Assembly: GCF_010907035.1 (NCBI RefSeq)
Contig: NZ_QUMK01000040.1
Coordinates: 1-51,479, forward strand
Direction of reading: 5' to 3'
DNA: 51,479 nt
From: Rhodopseudomonas sp. BR0M22
Lineage (GTDB): Bacteria; Pseudomonadota; Alphaproteobacteria; Rhizobiales; Xanthobacteraceae
Numbering within the stretch: position 1 is the stretch's first letter; every line of letters starts with the position of its first letter. Shown piece by piece: positions 8,842-17,205 of this stretch. Made by a program: the position numbers and the translations under genes. The notes below the pieces were generated by a model. It worked only from the letters and a program-made list of their open reading frames with translations, searched no databases and was not told where the DNA came from.

Positions 8842-9052
8842 CGCGCCCGCCTTCTCGGCCAAACCTGATCGGCCACTTTCCGTCTGACGCTGCTCGCGTA
8901 GCGGCGCGGTCGAATCAGCGCGCCTCGAGGGTCGCGCCTCGATCGGCACCTTCGCTGGTCGCAGCGACGCCGCTGAGCCTCTCAGACTCGAAATTATCGT
9001 TCGATGTTGCGCAGTCCGGTCTGGCAGACGCGACGCAGACTACCCCTCAACG

Positions 9053-9081
9053 AAAAACCCCGGCGGTTGCCCGCCGGGGTT
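9053..9081 (-). terminator. intrinsic terminator of the porin gene
   Basis: An 11-bp perfect stem (AACCCCGGCGG / CCGCCGGGGTT) with a 4-base loop is followed on the minus strand by TTTTT. It begins 30 bases past the porin stop codon. Confidence 0.9.
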
Positions 9082-9110
9082 CGTCAGATTCTCGCGTCGA
9101 GAAGCGAGGA

Positions 9111-10559
9111 TCAGAAGTTGCGCTGAACGCGGAGGTTGCCGCTCCAGACGCCCTGATCCTTGAACTCGTAGAACGCGGCCGGCTTGGTGGCCGAAGCGGT
9201 CAGCGGCAGCACGCCCGACGAGGCCTGATCGAGGTAGGTGTACATCACTTCGCCCGACAGGGTCAGCCCCTTGACCGGAGTCCAGCGGGTGACGGTACCG
9301 ATCTGAGAGATCGCGAAGTCCGGGTTGCAGGTGAAGCCGGCCACGTTGGCGCCCAGACCGCTGCAGATCAGACCGGTCGCGGTGCCGTTGTAGTCCAGCT
9401 TGGTGTACGACCCGAACAGCGAGGTCGACCAGTAGGGGTTCCAGTTGTGGTTGAATGCACCACGGACGCCCCAGGCAGTGGTCTTCTCGATGCCGGTGCC
9501 GTTCAGGTTGCTGGTGCCGGCGAACACGCCGTCAGCCGCAACACCGAAGGCAACGCTCTGGTAGGTGCCCGGCACCGAGTTGTTGCCGTAGATCGCGAAC
9601 GAGTTCGGGCTCACGCCGCCCAGCACGTAACGGGTCGCGCCGTTCGAGTAGGTGGCCGTGAAGTTGATGCTGTCGCCGGGGCCGGTCGGCAGGTTCTTGA
9701 GCGAGATGGCGCCCTGCACCGCGTAGCCCCAAGTGTCGCTCGGGTGGCCCGAGGTCTCGAGAGCGGTGTTGTAGTAGCTGGCGCGAACCTGATGCGCGGC
9801 GGCCGACACCTGGAACAGACCCCAGGCCTGATCGACGCGAACCTTGCCGACGATATCGGGAACGTCCACGCCGGCGTAGGAATTGGTGCCGTAGGCCAGG
9901 AAGTTCGCACCCGTCGAGGTGTTGTACAGACCCGACTGCAGGTAGGACGACGGATCTTCGAGCGAGATCGAGGCCGACACGCCGTTGCCGAATTCCGCGG
10001 TGTACGACACCTGGTTGATGCCGGTGACATCGTCGTAGCCGCCGATCAGGAACGAGGTGTTGTTGCCCGGATAACCGGTCCAGGGCGTATCGAACTGCGA
10101 CACCGCCTTACCGAAGGTGAAGCCGGCGAACTGAACGAACGCGTAGTACACACCGAGCGCGCCGCCAGCGACGCCGTCACCCGAGGTCCAGTTGAAGGTC
10201 GCATCGAAGAAGGTGCGAACCACGCCGTACTCGGTCGCGGTGCGCGTATCGATGTTCAGATCCTGGCGCGAACGGAAGATGAAGTTGTTCGCATTGCGGT
10301 TCATCTGGCCGGCAGCGCCGTTCCAGGCCGGGGCGTTGTAGGCGGTCGAACCGTACAGCGTCGCGTCGGCGCGCAGATAGCCGCCGAGCTTGATGCAGGT
10401 GTCGGTGCCCGGGATGTAGTAGAAGCCGGCGCCATAGATCGAGCAGACCTTCACGTATTCGACCGCCTTGGCCTTCAACGGGAGATCGGCCGCCTGCGCG
10501 CCGCTGACGGCGAGAAGAGCCGCCGCTGAGCCGAGGAACAGGCCCTTAACGATGTTCAT
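9111..10559 (-). CDS. major outer-membrane porin (Porin_2 family)
   Basis: 482 residues. The signal peptide is MNIVKGLFLGSAAALLAVSG, with cleavage after AQA. The mature start ADLPLKAKAVEYVKVCSIYG, then GFYYIPGTDTCIKLGGYLRAD, with its Cys pair, is the standard start of the rhizobial/Bradyrhizobium Porin_2 family. Alternating beta-strands continue to a C-terminal aromatic residue (NLRVQRNF), the signal for outer-membrane insertion. It forms a trimeric diffusion channel. GGAGG lies 5 bases before the ATG; the longer frame upstream lacks family similarity. It is followed by a strong terminator, so it is transcribed alone. The untranslated region upstream is long (about 650 bases to the next gene). 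Confidence 0.95.
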   Translation of the reverse strand: MNIVKGLFLGSAAALLAVSGAQAADLPLKAKAVEYVKVCSIYGAGFYYIPGTDTCIKLGGYLRADATLYGSTAYNAPAWNGAAGQMNRNANNFIFRSRQDLNIDTRTATEYGVVRTFFDATFNWTSGDGVAGGALGVYYAFVQFAGFTFGKAVSQFDTPWTGYPGNNTSFLIGGYDDVTGINQVSYTAEFGNGVSASISLEDPSSYLQSGLYNTSTGANFLAYGTNSYAGVDVPDIVGKVRVDQAWGLFQVSAAAHQVRASYYNTALETSGHPSDTWGYAVQGAISLKNLPTGPGDSINFTATYSNGATRYVLGGVSPNSFAIYGNNSVPGTYQSVAFGVAADGVFAGTSNLNGTGIEKTTAWGVRGAFNHNWNPYWSTSLFGSYTKLDYNGTATGLICSGLGANVAGFTCNPDFAISQIGTVTRWTPVKGLTLSGEVMYTYLDQASSGVLPLTASATKPAAFYEFKDQGVWSGNLRVQRNF

Positions 10560-11205
10560 GTAAACCTCCAAGTTGCTCTGTCGGGAAGGTTCCGGTCCGC
10601 AAAGTGCAAGCACCCGCCGTGGTCCCTTAATCCCAGAAACCCGCCTAGCCGCTTCGCGCCTTTGGACACACCCGCTGAACGCGAGGGACTTAAGCGAACC
10701 ACCTATTACGGGGCGACCTCGGGATGCCCCCCTCCGTCGCAGCACGACAATTACCTAACAGTGATGCACACGCAACAACGGAGCCATGCTGCAGCCCCGT
10801 TTTCAAAAATGTGTTGCACAAATAGCACTCAGCCCTCAGCCCGACCCAACCTAAAACATTGTTTTAGAAAGATATTTTAGATCTGCGCGAGAAGCTGATG
10901 GCGCACTGCAACACGGGCAGCGAGGGGATGGCGGCCTTCTGGAACCTCAAAATAGACCTCGCGAGCGGCCTCTTTCTGAGAATCGATTCCTCTACCTCGG
11001 GCGAATCCGATCACCTTCGAGAGCAGTCCGTCGCGCTGCTTTGACGCCAGCAGGGCCGGCTCGGCGCACGCCGGCCCGCCTCGAGAGAAACGGCGGCCGC
11101 CTGGTCACAATTTCAAGTTTTCTCGTGCACAGACCCAAAGGTCGCGGTGCAATCCATGCAATCCTGCTTGCGAGCAGCGACCGTGTCGGGCATATCGAGC
11201 GCACC
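10560..11205. other. intergenic region between porin and tRNA-Ser(GCT)
   Basis: I find no convincing gene in these 646 bases. They should hold the porin promoter (minus strand) and the tRNA promoter (plus strand). The only clear structure is an AT-rich palindrome at 10851-10881. Confidence 0.6.
10851..10881. promoter_or_regulatory. AT-rich palindrome with repeated TTTTAG, possible operator
   Basis: CTAAAAC and GTTTTAG form a perfect 7-bp inverted repeat with spacer ATT (10851-10867). A third TTTTAG follows in direct orientation at 10875-10880, 13 bases after the second. It stands out from GC-rich surroundings and lies about 290 bases upstream of the porin start. The factor is unknown; it is not a clean Irr or Fur box. 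Confidence 0.3.
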
Positions 11206-11299
11206 GGAGACGTGGCCGAGTGGCTGAAGGCGGCGGTTTGCTAAACCGTTATAGGGTTGTAAAGCCCTATCGAGGGTTCGAATCCCTCCGTCTCCGCCA
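11206..11299 (+). tRNA. tRNA-Ser (anticodon GCT)
   Basis: The acceptor GGAGACG pairs with CGTCTCC; a D-arm with TGGCCGAGTGG, the anticodon loop TTGCTAA (GCT), a long variable arm (TAGGGTTGTAAAGCCCTA) and the T-arm GAGGGTTCGAATCCCTC follow. CCA is encoded. The long variable arm and the anticodon identify class II tRNA-Ser reading AGC/AGU. Confidence 0.97.
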
Positions 11300-11591
11300 C
11301 CTTAAGCCCTTCAAATTCCAAACAGAATTCAGCACCAGCGTGACGTCACCACATTTCGCCTGATCGTAAGCCGAATTCGGCGGACAGCAGGTTCGATTCG
11401 CGCGAATCTGCCGAGCGCTTCGCAGAACACCGCACATGGCGCATCGCCGCGCCGGCAGCTCATATCAAAAGATACGAACCCCACCTCGGGGCGGGCCTAG
11501 GGTGACGAACCGCGTTCCACTGTCGGAACAGCAGTACCGTCAGAAGCCGTGCCGAAAGCGTCAGGTGCCGGTTCGATTCATCGGAGGTCCC

Positions 11592-11813
11592 TTGCCCTAC
11601 AGAGCCTTTCTCGCCCGTATCCGCCAGTTTTTCGATGGCCCAGACGAGCACCTCGACCTGATCGCATCAGGCCTGGCCGGCGGCGCGCTGAGGCAGCCCG
11701 CGATGCCGATGACCGATCAGGAATTGGCCGAGGCGATTCGCGAATTCCAGAAAGCGCCGCCTTCAGAGGATTCGTTGAAGAAGCTCGGCGCCAAACTCAC
11801 GCGGAAACAATAG
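11592..11813 (+). CDS. small hypothetical protein
   Basis: I do not recognise this protein. A TTG at 11592 with GGAGG four bases upstream gives 73 residues, LPYRAFLARIRQFFDG..., with an amphipathic, charged, mostly helical composition and a C-terminal EAIREFQKAPPSEDSLKKLG segment. The frame stays open upstream to 11436, but that part is Arg/Pro-rich and looks non-coding. It is alone between tRNA-Ser and modB, which converges on it. It may be a lineage-specific cytoplasmic protein; a chance frame is also possible. Confidence 0.45.
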   Translation: MPYRAFLARIRQFFDGPDEHLDLIASGLAGGALRQPAMPMTDQELAEAIREFQKAPPSEDSLKKLGAKLTRKQ

Positions 11814-11893
11814 AGGCTGCTCGGGCCGGCTCGGTACGTTCGAGCCGATCGCACGGGCCGCCTGCCGTCACATCGGCCGCGAATCTGAAGTGC

Positions 11894-12589
11894 TCAAGTT
11901 GGAGCCGGTTGCGCTCCCCTCCGCAGCAAAGCGAATACGACCAGCGAGACCATTCCAAGCACCGCCGAGAGCACCGCGGCGCGGCCATATTCGCCGTTGA
12001 ACACGGCGTTGTAGACCTCCAGTGAAATTGTGTTGGTCTTGCCGACGATGTTGCCGCCGAGCATCAAAGTGATGCCGACTTCGCCGAGCGACCGCGCGGT
12101 CCCGAGCACCAGGCCTGCGACCATCGCTCCGCGGATGTTGGGCAGAATGACGAACAGGAACGTCTCGAGTTCGTTGCGGCCCAGCGTCCGCGACGCTTCG
12201 CCGAGACTGCGAGACACGTTGGCGATTGCCGCCTCGATCGGCTTCACCACCAGCGGCAGACCGGCGATCACCGACGCCAGCAGCACACCCTCGACCGAGA
12301 ACACGAAGCTGAAGCCGAAGCCGGCGTCGAGCCAATGCCCGACCGGACTGCGACGGCCGAGCAGCAGCAGCAGAAAGAAGCCGAGCGCGATCGGCGGGAA
12401 CACCAGAGGAATCGTGACCAGCGCATCGAGTAGAGTGCGGCCCGGCCAGGAGCGCTGCGCCAGCGCCCAGCCGAGCAAGGTGCCGAGCACGACGTGCAGC
12501 ATCAGCGTCGCCGCCGCGATCTTAAGTGACAGCAGCGCGGGCGCGATCAGCGCCGGATCTTGCAGCGCCTCGATCGCAGCGGCCAGCAT
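11894..12589 (-). CDS. modB: molybdate-type ABC transporter permease
   Basis: 231 residues with about five to six membrane segments, the length of ModB. The cytoplasmic EAA loop is seen as SRSLGEASRTLGRNELETFLFVILPNIRGA (about 125-155, given here as key blocks: EASRTLG, then LPNIRG), which docks on the ATPase. Motifs such as TIPLVFPPIALGFFLL and GARSLGE-like GTARSLGEVGITLMLGG are typical of ModB/CysTW permeases. It would form a homodimeric channel in the inner membrane for molybdate. It starts 5 bp after modA on the same strand. Its ATPase gene is on the opposite strand beyond modA. Confidence 0.9.
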   Translation of the reverse strand: MLAAAIEALQDPALIAPALLSLKIAAATLMLHVVLGTLLGWALAQRSWPGRTLLDALVTIPLVFPPIALGFFLLLLLGRRSPVGHWLDAGFGFSFVFSVEGVLLASVIAGLPLVVKPIEAAIANVSRSLGEASRTLGRNELETFLFVILPNIRGAMVAGLVLGTARSLGEVGITLMLGGNIVGKTNTISLEVYNAVFNGEYGRAAVLSAVLGMVSLVVFALLRRGAQPAPT

Positions 12590-12594
12590 ATGGC

Positions 12595-13320
12595 TTACAG
12601 CCCGTGGCGCTGCAGAATGGTGCGGGCCTGCTCGGTGCCGAGAAATCGCACGAAGCCGTCGGCAGCCTTCGCGGCCGCCCCCCTCACCCCGCAGACGATC
12701 TCGGCCGGATCGTACAGCTTGCTGTCGACCTCGACGTAGCCGCCGATGTTGCCGGCGGCGCCGATCGCGTCGGTGGCATTGATGAAGCCGGCATCGACTT
12801 CGCCGCTGGCGACATAGCTGGTGACCTGCGGCACGGTGGCGACGGGGACGAGCCGCGCGTCGATGGTCGGAGCCAAACCGCTTCGTTCGAGAAACTGCCG
12901 GCCGGCCTTGCCGTAGACCGCGCTGGCCTGATCCGGGATTCCGATCCGCTTGAACTCAGCGCCCGCGAGGTCTTCGGGCTTCGACAGCGTCAGCCCCTTG
13001 CGATAGGCGATCACCAACCGTCCCATGCCCAGCGGCGCGATCTGCGAAAAACCAAAGTCCTTGGCCTTGTCCAGCACCGCTCTGTCGCCGCAGACCAACG
13101 CGATCTGATCGCTTTCGCGCGCCTGGGCCAGCACCTGGCCCATATGGCCGTACACTTGCAGCAGTTTGTCGCCCGACAGCTTCTCATAGGCGGCCGCCAG
13201 TTCGGCGATCGGCCGCCGATACCCGGCGCCCGCGGCCAGCGTCGTCTCCTCGGCACCCGCCGGCGCGACACACGACAGCAACGCCACGCCTATCACCGCA
13301 GATCTCACAGACCACGTCAT
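12595..13320 (-). CDS. modA: molybdate-type ABC transporter periplasmic binding protein
   Basis: 241 residues. The signal peptide is MTWSVRSAVIGVALLSCVAP, with cleavage after AGA. The mature protein keeps the ModA fold pattern (AGYRRPIAELAAAYEKLSGD; ARESDQIALVCGDRAVLDKA; ATVPQVTSYVASGEVDAGFI). The usual first-ligand AAASL motif is replaced by AAGAGYRR, so specificity for molybdate versus tungstate or another oxyanion is not settled by sequence alone. The ATG is chosen by the signal peptide and AGGGGA upstream. A Mo-box lies 56-83 bases upstream of the start codon, which supports molybdate regulation. Confidence 0.85.
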   Translation of the reverse strand: MTWSVRSAVIGVALLSCVAPAGAEETTLAAGAGYRRPIAELAAAYEKLSGDKLLQVYGHMGQVLAQARESDQIALVCGDRAVLDKAKDFGFSQIAPLGMGRLVIAYRKGLTLSKPEDLAGAEFKRIGIPDQASAVYGKAGRQFLERSGLAPTIDARLVPVATVPQVTSYVASGEVDAGFINATDAIGAAGNIGGYVEVDSKLYDPAEIVCGVRGAAAKAADGFVRFLGTEQARTILQRHGL

Positions 13321-13375
13321 TGCAATCCCCTGCCCCTTGGATTCGCTCGCCGAGGTCTGGCTAGCAGAGCGGCGC

Positions 13376-13403
13376 ATCGTTGTATATTTCACTATATAAC
13401 GAT
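13376..13403. promoter_or_regulatory. Mo-box (ModE/MopA-type operator) between modA and modC
   Basis: ATCGTTGTATA, six bases (TTTCAC), then TATATAACGAT: an inverted repeat with one mismatch over 11-bp arms. It matches the Mo-box known for Rhodobacter capsulatus MopA/MopB and the E. coli ModE site (CGTTATAT...ATAACG type). It lies in the 102-bp gap between the divergent modA and modC genes, so one repressor site can serve both promoters. It ends 19 bases before the modC start. Confidence 0.88.
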
Positions 13404-13422
13404 CCCGGCTGGTGGTGAGGCA

Positions 13423-14367
13423 ATGGACTGCGGAGTCGACCACATCGAGCTACGCGTGCGGATGCCGCTTTCCGGAACGGCAGGACCGTTCTGGCTCAAT
13501 GTCGATCTGGCGATCGCAGCCGGTTCGCTGCTGGCAATCGCCGGCCCTTCGGGCGCCGGCAAAACCACCCTGCTCCGTACCACCGCCGGATTGACGCGGC
13601 CAACGGAATGCCGGATCCGGGTCGGCGCAGAACTGTGGTGCGATAGCGCCGCGCGGGTTCACTGGCCGACGCGCAAGCGGTCGATCGGTCTGGTGTTTCA
13701 GGATTACGCGCTGTTTCCCAACATGACGGTGCGGGGCAATGTGGAATACGCGATCGGATCGCGCAGCCGCGGACCGGAGGTCGACGAACTGCTCGATCTG
13801 GTCGCGCTCGACCGTCTCGCTGACGCTTTTCCGGGCCGCCTGTCCGGGGGCCAGAAGCAGCGACTGGCCCTGATCCGGGCGCTGGCGCGGCGGCCGTCGC
13901 TGCTGATGCTCGACGAGCCGCTGTCGGCGCTTGATCCGGCGATGCGACGCAAGCTGCAGGACGATCTGCTGCGGCTGCATCGCCGCTTCGGCACCACCAC
14001 GCTACTGGTCAGCCACGACCCATCCGAGATCCTCCGCCTCGCCGACCGCGTGATCCGGCTCGAACACGGCCGGGTGACGTTTGACGGATCGCCGACAGAG
14101 TGGATGGCCAGCGCAGCCGACAACGATCCGTTGATCGTCACCGGCATCTATCTCGGCGCGTGCGACGCCGGCGATGGCCACTTTGTGCTGATCGACGGCC
14201 GCAGACAGCGGCTACAACTGTCGGACGCCACCGACTTGGCTATCGGTGAGCCGGTAACGTTGCGGATCGACGGAGCCGTGGTGCAGCGAGCGGCACCGAA
14301 ACATGGCGAGCACCTCAACTGTCGGACGGCTTCGGCGGTTGCTGCGGCGGCACTTCCTCGCATTTGA
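13423..14367 (+). CDS. modC: molybdate-type ABC transporter ATP-binding protein
   Basis: 314 residues. The ATPase core shows Walker A GPSGAGKTT (41-49), Q-loop Gln93 in VFQDYALFP, signature LSGGQ (140-144), Walker B LLMLDEP (160-166) and switch His198. A C-terminal extension (about 235-300) has the strand pattern of a TOBE/Mop-like domain, used in ModC proteins for oxyanion binding. The ATG is supported by GGTGAGG just upstream; a much longer open frame on the 5' side is antisense to modA and rejected. It is divergent from modA-modB across the Mo-box. Its end overlaps the minus-strand zinc-ribbon gene by 53 bp. Confidence 0.9.
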   Translation: MDCGVDHIELRVRMPLSGTAGPFWLNVDLAIAAGSLLAIAGPSGAGKTTLLRTTAGLTRPTECRIRVGAELWCDSAARVHWPTRKRSIGLVFQDYALFPNMTVRGNVEYAIGSRSRGPEVDELLDLVALDRLADAFPGRLSGGQKQRLALIRALARRPSLLMLDEPLSALDPAMRRKLQDDLLRLHRRFGTTTLLVSHDPSEILRLADRVIRLEHGRVTFDGSPTEWMASAADNDPLIVTGIYLGACDAGDGHFVLIDGRRQRLQLSDATDLAIGEPVTLRIDGAVVQRAAPKHGEHLNCRTASAVAAAALPRI

Positions 14368-14512
14368 CCACGATCTGAAAAACGCCACCGCATTGCGGGC
14401 ACGAATAGTCGCGAAGCTCGTAACCCTCGACCAGCGGACGCGCGCGCAGCAACTCGATCGCCGATCGGCAGATCGCGCAATTGCTCCCGTTACTGTGCAC
14501 CGCGTCCCCCAT
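14315..14512 (-). CDS. small protein with two Cys pairs, zinc-ribbon-like
   Basis: 65 residues, MGDAVHSNGSNCAICRSAIE... The Cys pairs CAIC (12-15) and CPQC (38-41, in YSCPQCGGVFQIVV) are spaced as in small zinc ribbons. The C-terminus is Pro-rich (PPQQPPKPSDS). I recognise no named family; similar short CxxC-CPxCG proteins are common hypotheticals in this group. It overlaps the modC 3' end tail to tail, so its last 18 codons are antisense to modC. The regular Cys spacing is the main reason to believe it. Confidence 0.6.
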   Translation of the reverse strand: MGDAVHSNGSNCAICRSAIELLRARPLVEGYELRDYSCPQCGGVFQIVVKCEEVPPQQPPKPSDS

Positions 14513-14672
14513 CCCCCGGAACCGCGGCTGTATAGCCTGTTCTGCGGGCCGCGTTGCAACTGATCAGTACGCGGTCCGCAGTTATTTCGTCGTCATGCCC
14601 CAATGGTGGTATTAGATAACAGCATCATTCCATGGTGCAGAAATCGGCCTACCACTTTCGATGTATCAGTGA

Positions 14673-15434
14673 TTAGAACTGCACCCCGCGGGTGAGCGCG
14701 CCGTCGACCACGACGTTGGTCCCGGTGACGAAGCTGGCGGCACGGCTGGCGAGAAACACCACCGCGTTCGCCATCTCCTGCGGCGTCCCCATCCGGCCGG
14801 TCGGGTTGAGCGCGAGCGCGGTGTTGTAGAGGTCGGGGTTGCCGTTCTTGATCTGCTCCCACACCCCACCTTCGAAATACGTATTGCCGGGCGAGACGGT
14901 GTTGGCGCGGATTCCCTTGCCTGCGAGCTGATACGCAAGTCCCTGGGTGTAATGAATGATCGCCGCCTTGAAGGTGCCGTAGGGCCCGGCCGCGAAATCG
15001 ATCTCACGGCCCGAGACGCTGGAGACGGTGACGATCGCCGGCTGCTGACTCTGTTCGAGGTACGGCATCGCGGCATCGACCAGCCGCACGGTGCCCATCA
15101 TGTCGGTGGCAAAGCCCTTCGCCCAGCTCTCCTCGTCCGAGCCGATCGCCAGCGCACTGACATTGGCGACCACGACGTCGATGCCGCCGAGCTTGGCCGC
15201 CATGTCGGCGACCCATGCTTTCAACCCAGGCCCATCGGACACATCCACGGCGCCGCCGAATGCCGACACGCCAGTCGCCTTCAGCGCCGCCACCGCACTG
15301 TCGACCTCGGCCGCATTGCGTGCGCAGAGGCCGACATGTGCACCTTCCGCCGCGAAGGTCTCGGCGACGGCGCGCCCGATCCCCTTGGTGCCACCGGTGA
15401 CCAGTACTTTGGCGCCCTTCAATCCCAGATCCAT
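14673..15434 (-). CDS. short-chain dehydrogenase/reductase (SDR)
   Basis: 253 residues, classical SDR length. The nucleotide-binding motif TGGTKGIG is at 13-20, the structural motif VANVSA at 89-94 (NAG replaced by NVS), the catalytic Ser139, and Tyr152 with Lys156 in the YxxxK motif. The substrate-binding part and the C-terminal VTGTNVVVDGALTRG are FabG-like. It reduces or oxidises a carbonyl/hydroxyl with NAD(P)(H); the substrate is unknown. It is the last gene of the amide cluster, 15 bp after the nitrilase-fold gene, so it may process the carbonyl or acid part of a hydrolysed substrate; that is inference. Confidence 0.88.
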   Translation of the reverse strand: MDLGLKGAKVLVTGGTKGIGRAVAETFAAEGAHVGLCARNAAEVDSAVAALKATGVSAFGGAVDVSDGPGLKAWVADMAAKLGGIDVVVANVSALAIGSDEESWAKGFATDMMGTVRLVDAAMPYLEQSQQPAIVTVSSVSGREIDFAAGPYGTFKAAIIHYTQGLAYQLAGKGIRANTVSPGNTYFEGGVWEQIKNGNPDLYNTALALNPTGRMGTPQEMANAVVFLASRAASFVTGTNVVVDGALTRGVQF

Positions 15435-15449
15435 GCTTGCTCCCCTCGG

Positions 15450-17189
15450 TTAGTAGTTTCCGGCCACCGCCCGCACCAGCGGCCGATAGCTGTGCGGCAT
15501 CCGCATCGACACCAAGTCCTTTCGCCGCACCACGTTGGTTGGATACACGCTGTCGAGATTGGAGGTGTCGATCGTCGCGGTGGCGCCCCCCTCCTCGCTC
15601 CCGATCAGAGCCTCGCGGCGCGGAAACTCGAACGTATCAGGCCCGAACACCCCGCTCAGTCCGGGATAGCCACGCCCGGCATCGGCGACGTTAGCAAAAG
15701 CAAAGAATACATTGTTCTCGCCGGCGCGGACGCGGAAGTGATGCCAATGATACGGGTCGGCGCCGGTCGGAATCGGCGCCGGCTGCTTGACGCTCGTGCC
15801 CGCATGCGGCGTGCTGAAGCGGGTCGTGATCGCAGCCGGGCACGCGATGATGTCGCAGCCTCGCAGCGCCAGCACACGCCCGGCTTCCGGAAACATTGCA
15901 TCGTGGCCGATCAGAAGGCCGACGCGACCGAGCGGCGTGTCGACGACGACGAAGCCGTCTCCCGCCGTGGCCCAGCTCCGCTCGTCTTCGGTCAGGTGCG
16001 TCTTGCGATACGTCGTGATGCCGCCGTCCGGCGCGATCAGCACGGCGCTGTTGTGCAATCGCTCGCCGTCTCGCTCGGCAAGACCGCAGACCAGATATAA
16101 CGACAGTTCACCAGCCAGCGCCACGAGCCGGTCGATGGCTGGACTCGGCACCGCCACTGCACTGCGTGCCGATTCGTCGAGCCCGGTGAGGCTCAATTCG
16201 GGAAACACCACCATTTCGGTGCCGTCGGCCTTCGCCTTCCGCGCCAACACCTCGATCCGATCGAGATTGCCAGCGACGTCGTCGGTCGGTGCAAACTGCG
16301 CGGCGGTGAGCTTGGAGCGTTTGCCCTTCGGCCAGGCCTCGTGGCCGTAAAGCCCGAAGAAGTCGCAGGGATTCCAACTGAAGGTGTCGGTGAGCAATTC
16401 CGGATACAACTCCGGGCGCCGCTGCCGGAACACCGCCTCGCCTCCGATCCGCCGCGCGCGCGCGGCTTCGAGGTCGATGTCGGCGAATGCGACGCCGTCG
16501 CCGCCGTCGATCACCGTGGCAAGGCTGCCGTCCGGCGCGATCACGCAGCTCCCGCCGGAGAACTGCACTGTGCGCTCCAGCCCCCAGCGATTACTCTCGA
16601 TCACGTAGCAGGAATTCTCGAAGGCGCGGCTGATCCAGTACGGCGCCGGCGTGCGCTCGGCCAGCCAGTTCGAGATGTGGCAGATGATGTCGGCGCCGCC
16701 GAGCGCCATCAGCCGGGCGGTCTCGACGAAATGGATGTCCATGCAGATCAACAGCGAAATCCGACCGATCGGGGTGTCGAACACCTGATTGTGCAAATCG
16801 CCCGCCGCCGACCATTTCGGCTCGGAGATATAAGGATGCGTCTTGCGATGCCGTCCGATCAATCCCTCCGGGCCGATCAGGACGGCGGAATTATAATAGA
16901 TGCCGTCCTCATCGACTTCCGGAAGGCCGACGACGATGTAACAATCGTGCTTACGCGCCAGTTCGGCGAACCGCGCCGTGGTCGTCCCCGGGATCGGCTC
17001 GACGAACGGCGCCACTTCGGCGCGGTCGTACCAGCAATAGCCGGTGGTGCCCATCTCCGGGGTGACGATCAGTTTGGCGCCTCCCACCGCCGCCTCCTCG
17101 CAAAGCTCGAGCAGGCGCGCGATGTTGCGCTCCTTCTCGGCCATGATCGGCTCGAACTGGACGGTAGCGACCTTCAGCAGTTGCGACAT
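15450..17189 (-). CDS. tandem carbon-nitrogen hydrolase (two nitrilase domains, second inactive)
   Basis: 579 residues made of two nitrilase-superfamily domains. Domain 1 (about 1-285) has the full triad: Glu45 in TPEMGTTGYCW, Lys116 in RHRKTHP and Cys149 in LLICMDIHF. Domain 2 (about 292-579) keeps Glu331 (FPELSLTG) and Lys396 (TYRKTHL), but the aligned nucleophile position is Gly428 in LLIGHDAMF. So only domain 1 can be catalytic; domain 2 is probably structural or regulatory. The family hydrolyses nitriles, amides or carbamoyl compounds. The ATG is chosen because GGGGGAG lies eight bases ahead. It lies 16 bp after the formamidase gene and likely acts on substrates brought in by the upstream importer. 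Confidence 0.9.
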   Translation of the reverse strand: MSQLLKVATVQFEPIMAEKERNIARLLELCEEAAVGGAKLIVTPEMGTTGYCWYDRAEVAPFVEPIPGTTTARFAELARKHDCYIVVGLPEVDEDGIYYNSAVLIGPEGLIGRHRKTHPYISEPKWSAAGDLHNQVFDTPIGRISLLICMDIHFVETARLMALGGADIICHISNWLAERTPAPYWISRAFENSCYVIESNRWGLERTVQFSGGSCVIAPDGSLATVIDGGDGVAFADIDLEAARARRIGGEAVFRQRRPELYPELLTDTFSWNPCDFFGLYGHEAWPKGKRSKLTAAQFAPTDDVAGNLDRIEVLARKAKADGTEMVVFPELSLTGLDESARSAVAVPSPAIDRLVALAGELSLYLVCGLAERDGERLHNSAVLIAPDGGITTYRKTHLTEDERSWATAGDGFVVVDTPLGRVGLLIGHDAMFPEAGRVLALRGCDIIACPAAITTRFSTPHAGTSVKQPAPIPTGADPYHWHHFRVRAGENNVFFAFANVADAGRGYPGLSGVFGPDTFEFPRREALIGSEEGGATATIDTSNLDSVYPTNVVRRKDLVSMRMPHSYRPLVRAVAGNY

Positions 17190-17205
17190 CGCCGTCGCTC
17201 CCCCT

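Noticed and set aside
8842-10529. Plus-strand open frame opposite the porin
   Set aside because: The porin frame has a signal peptide, Cys pair, C-terminal Phe, SD site and terminator; the other strand has none of these.
12526-13422. 5' extension of the modC frame by about 300 codons
   Set aside because: It is antisense to modA; the ABC domain begins at the ATG at 13423, which has a good SD site just after the Mo-box.
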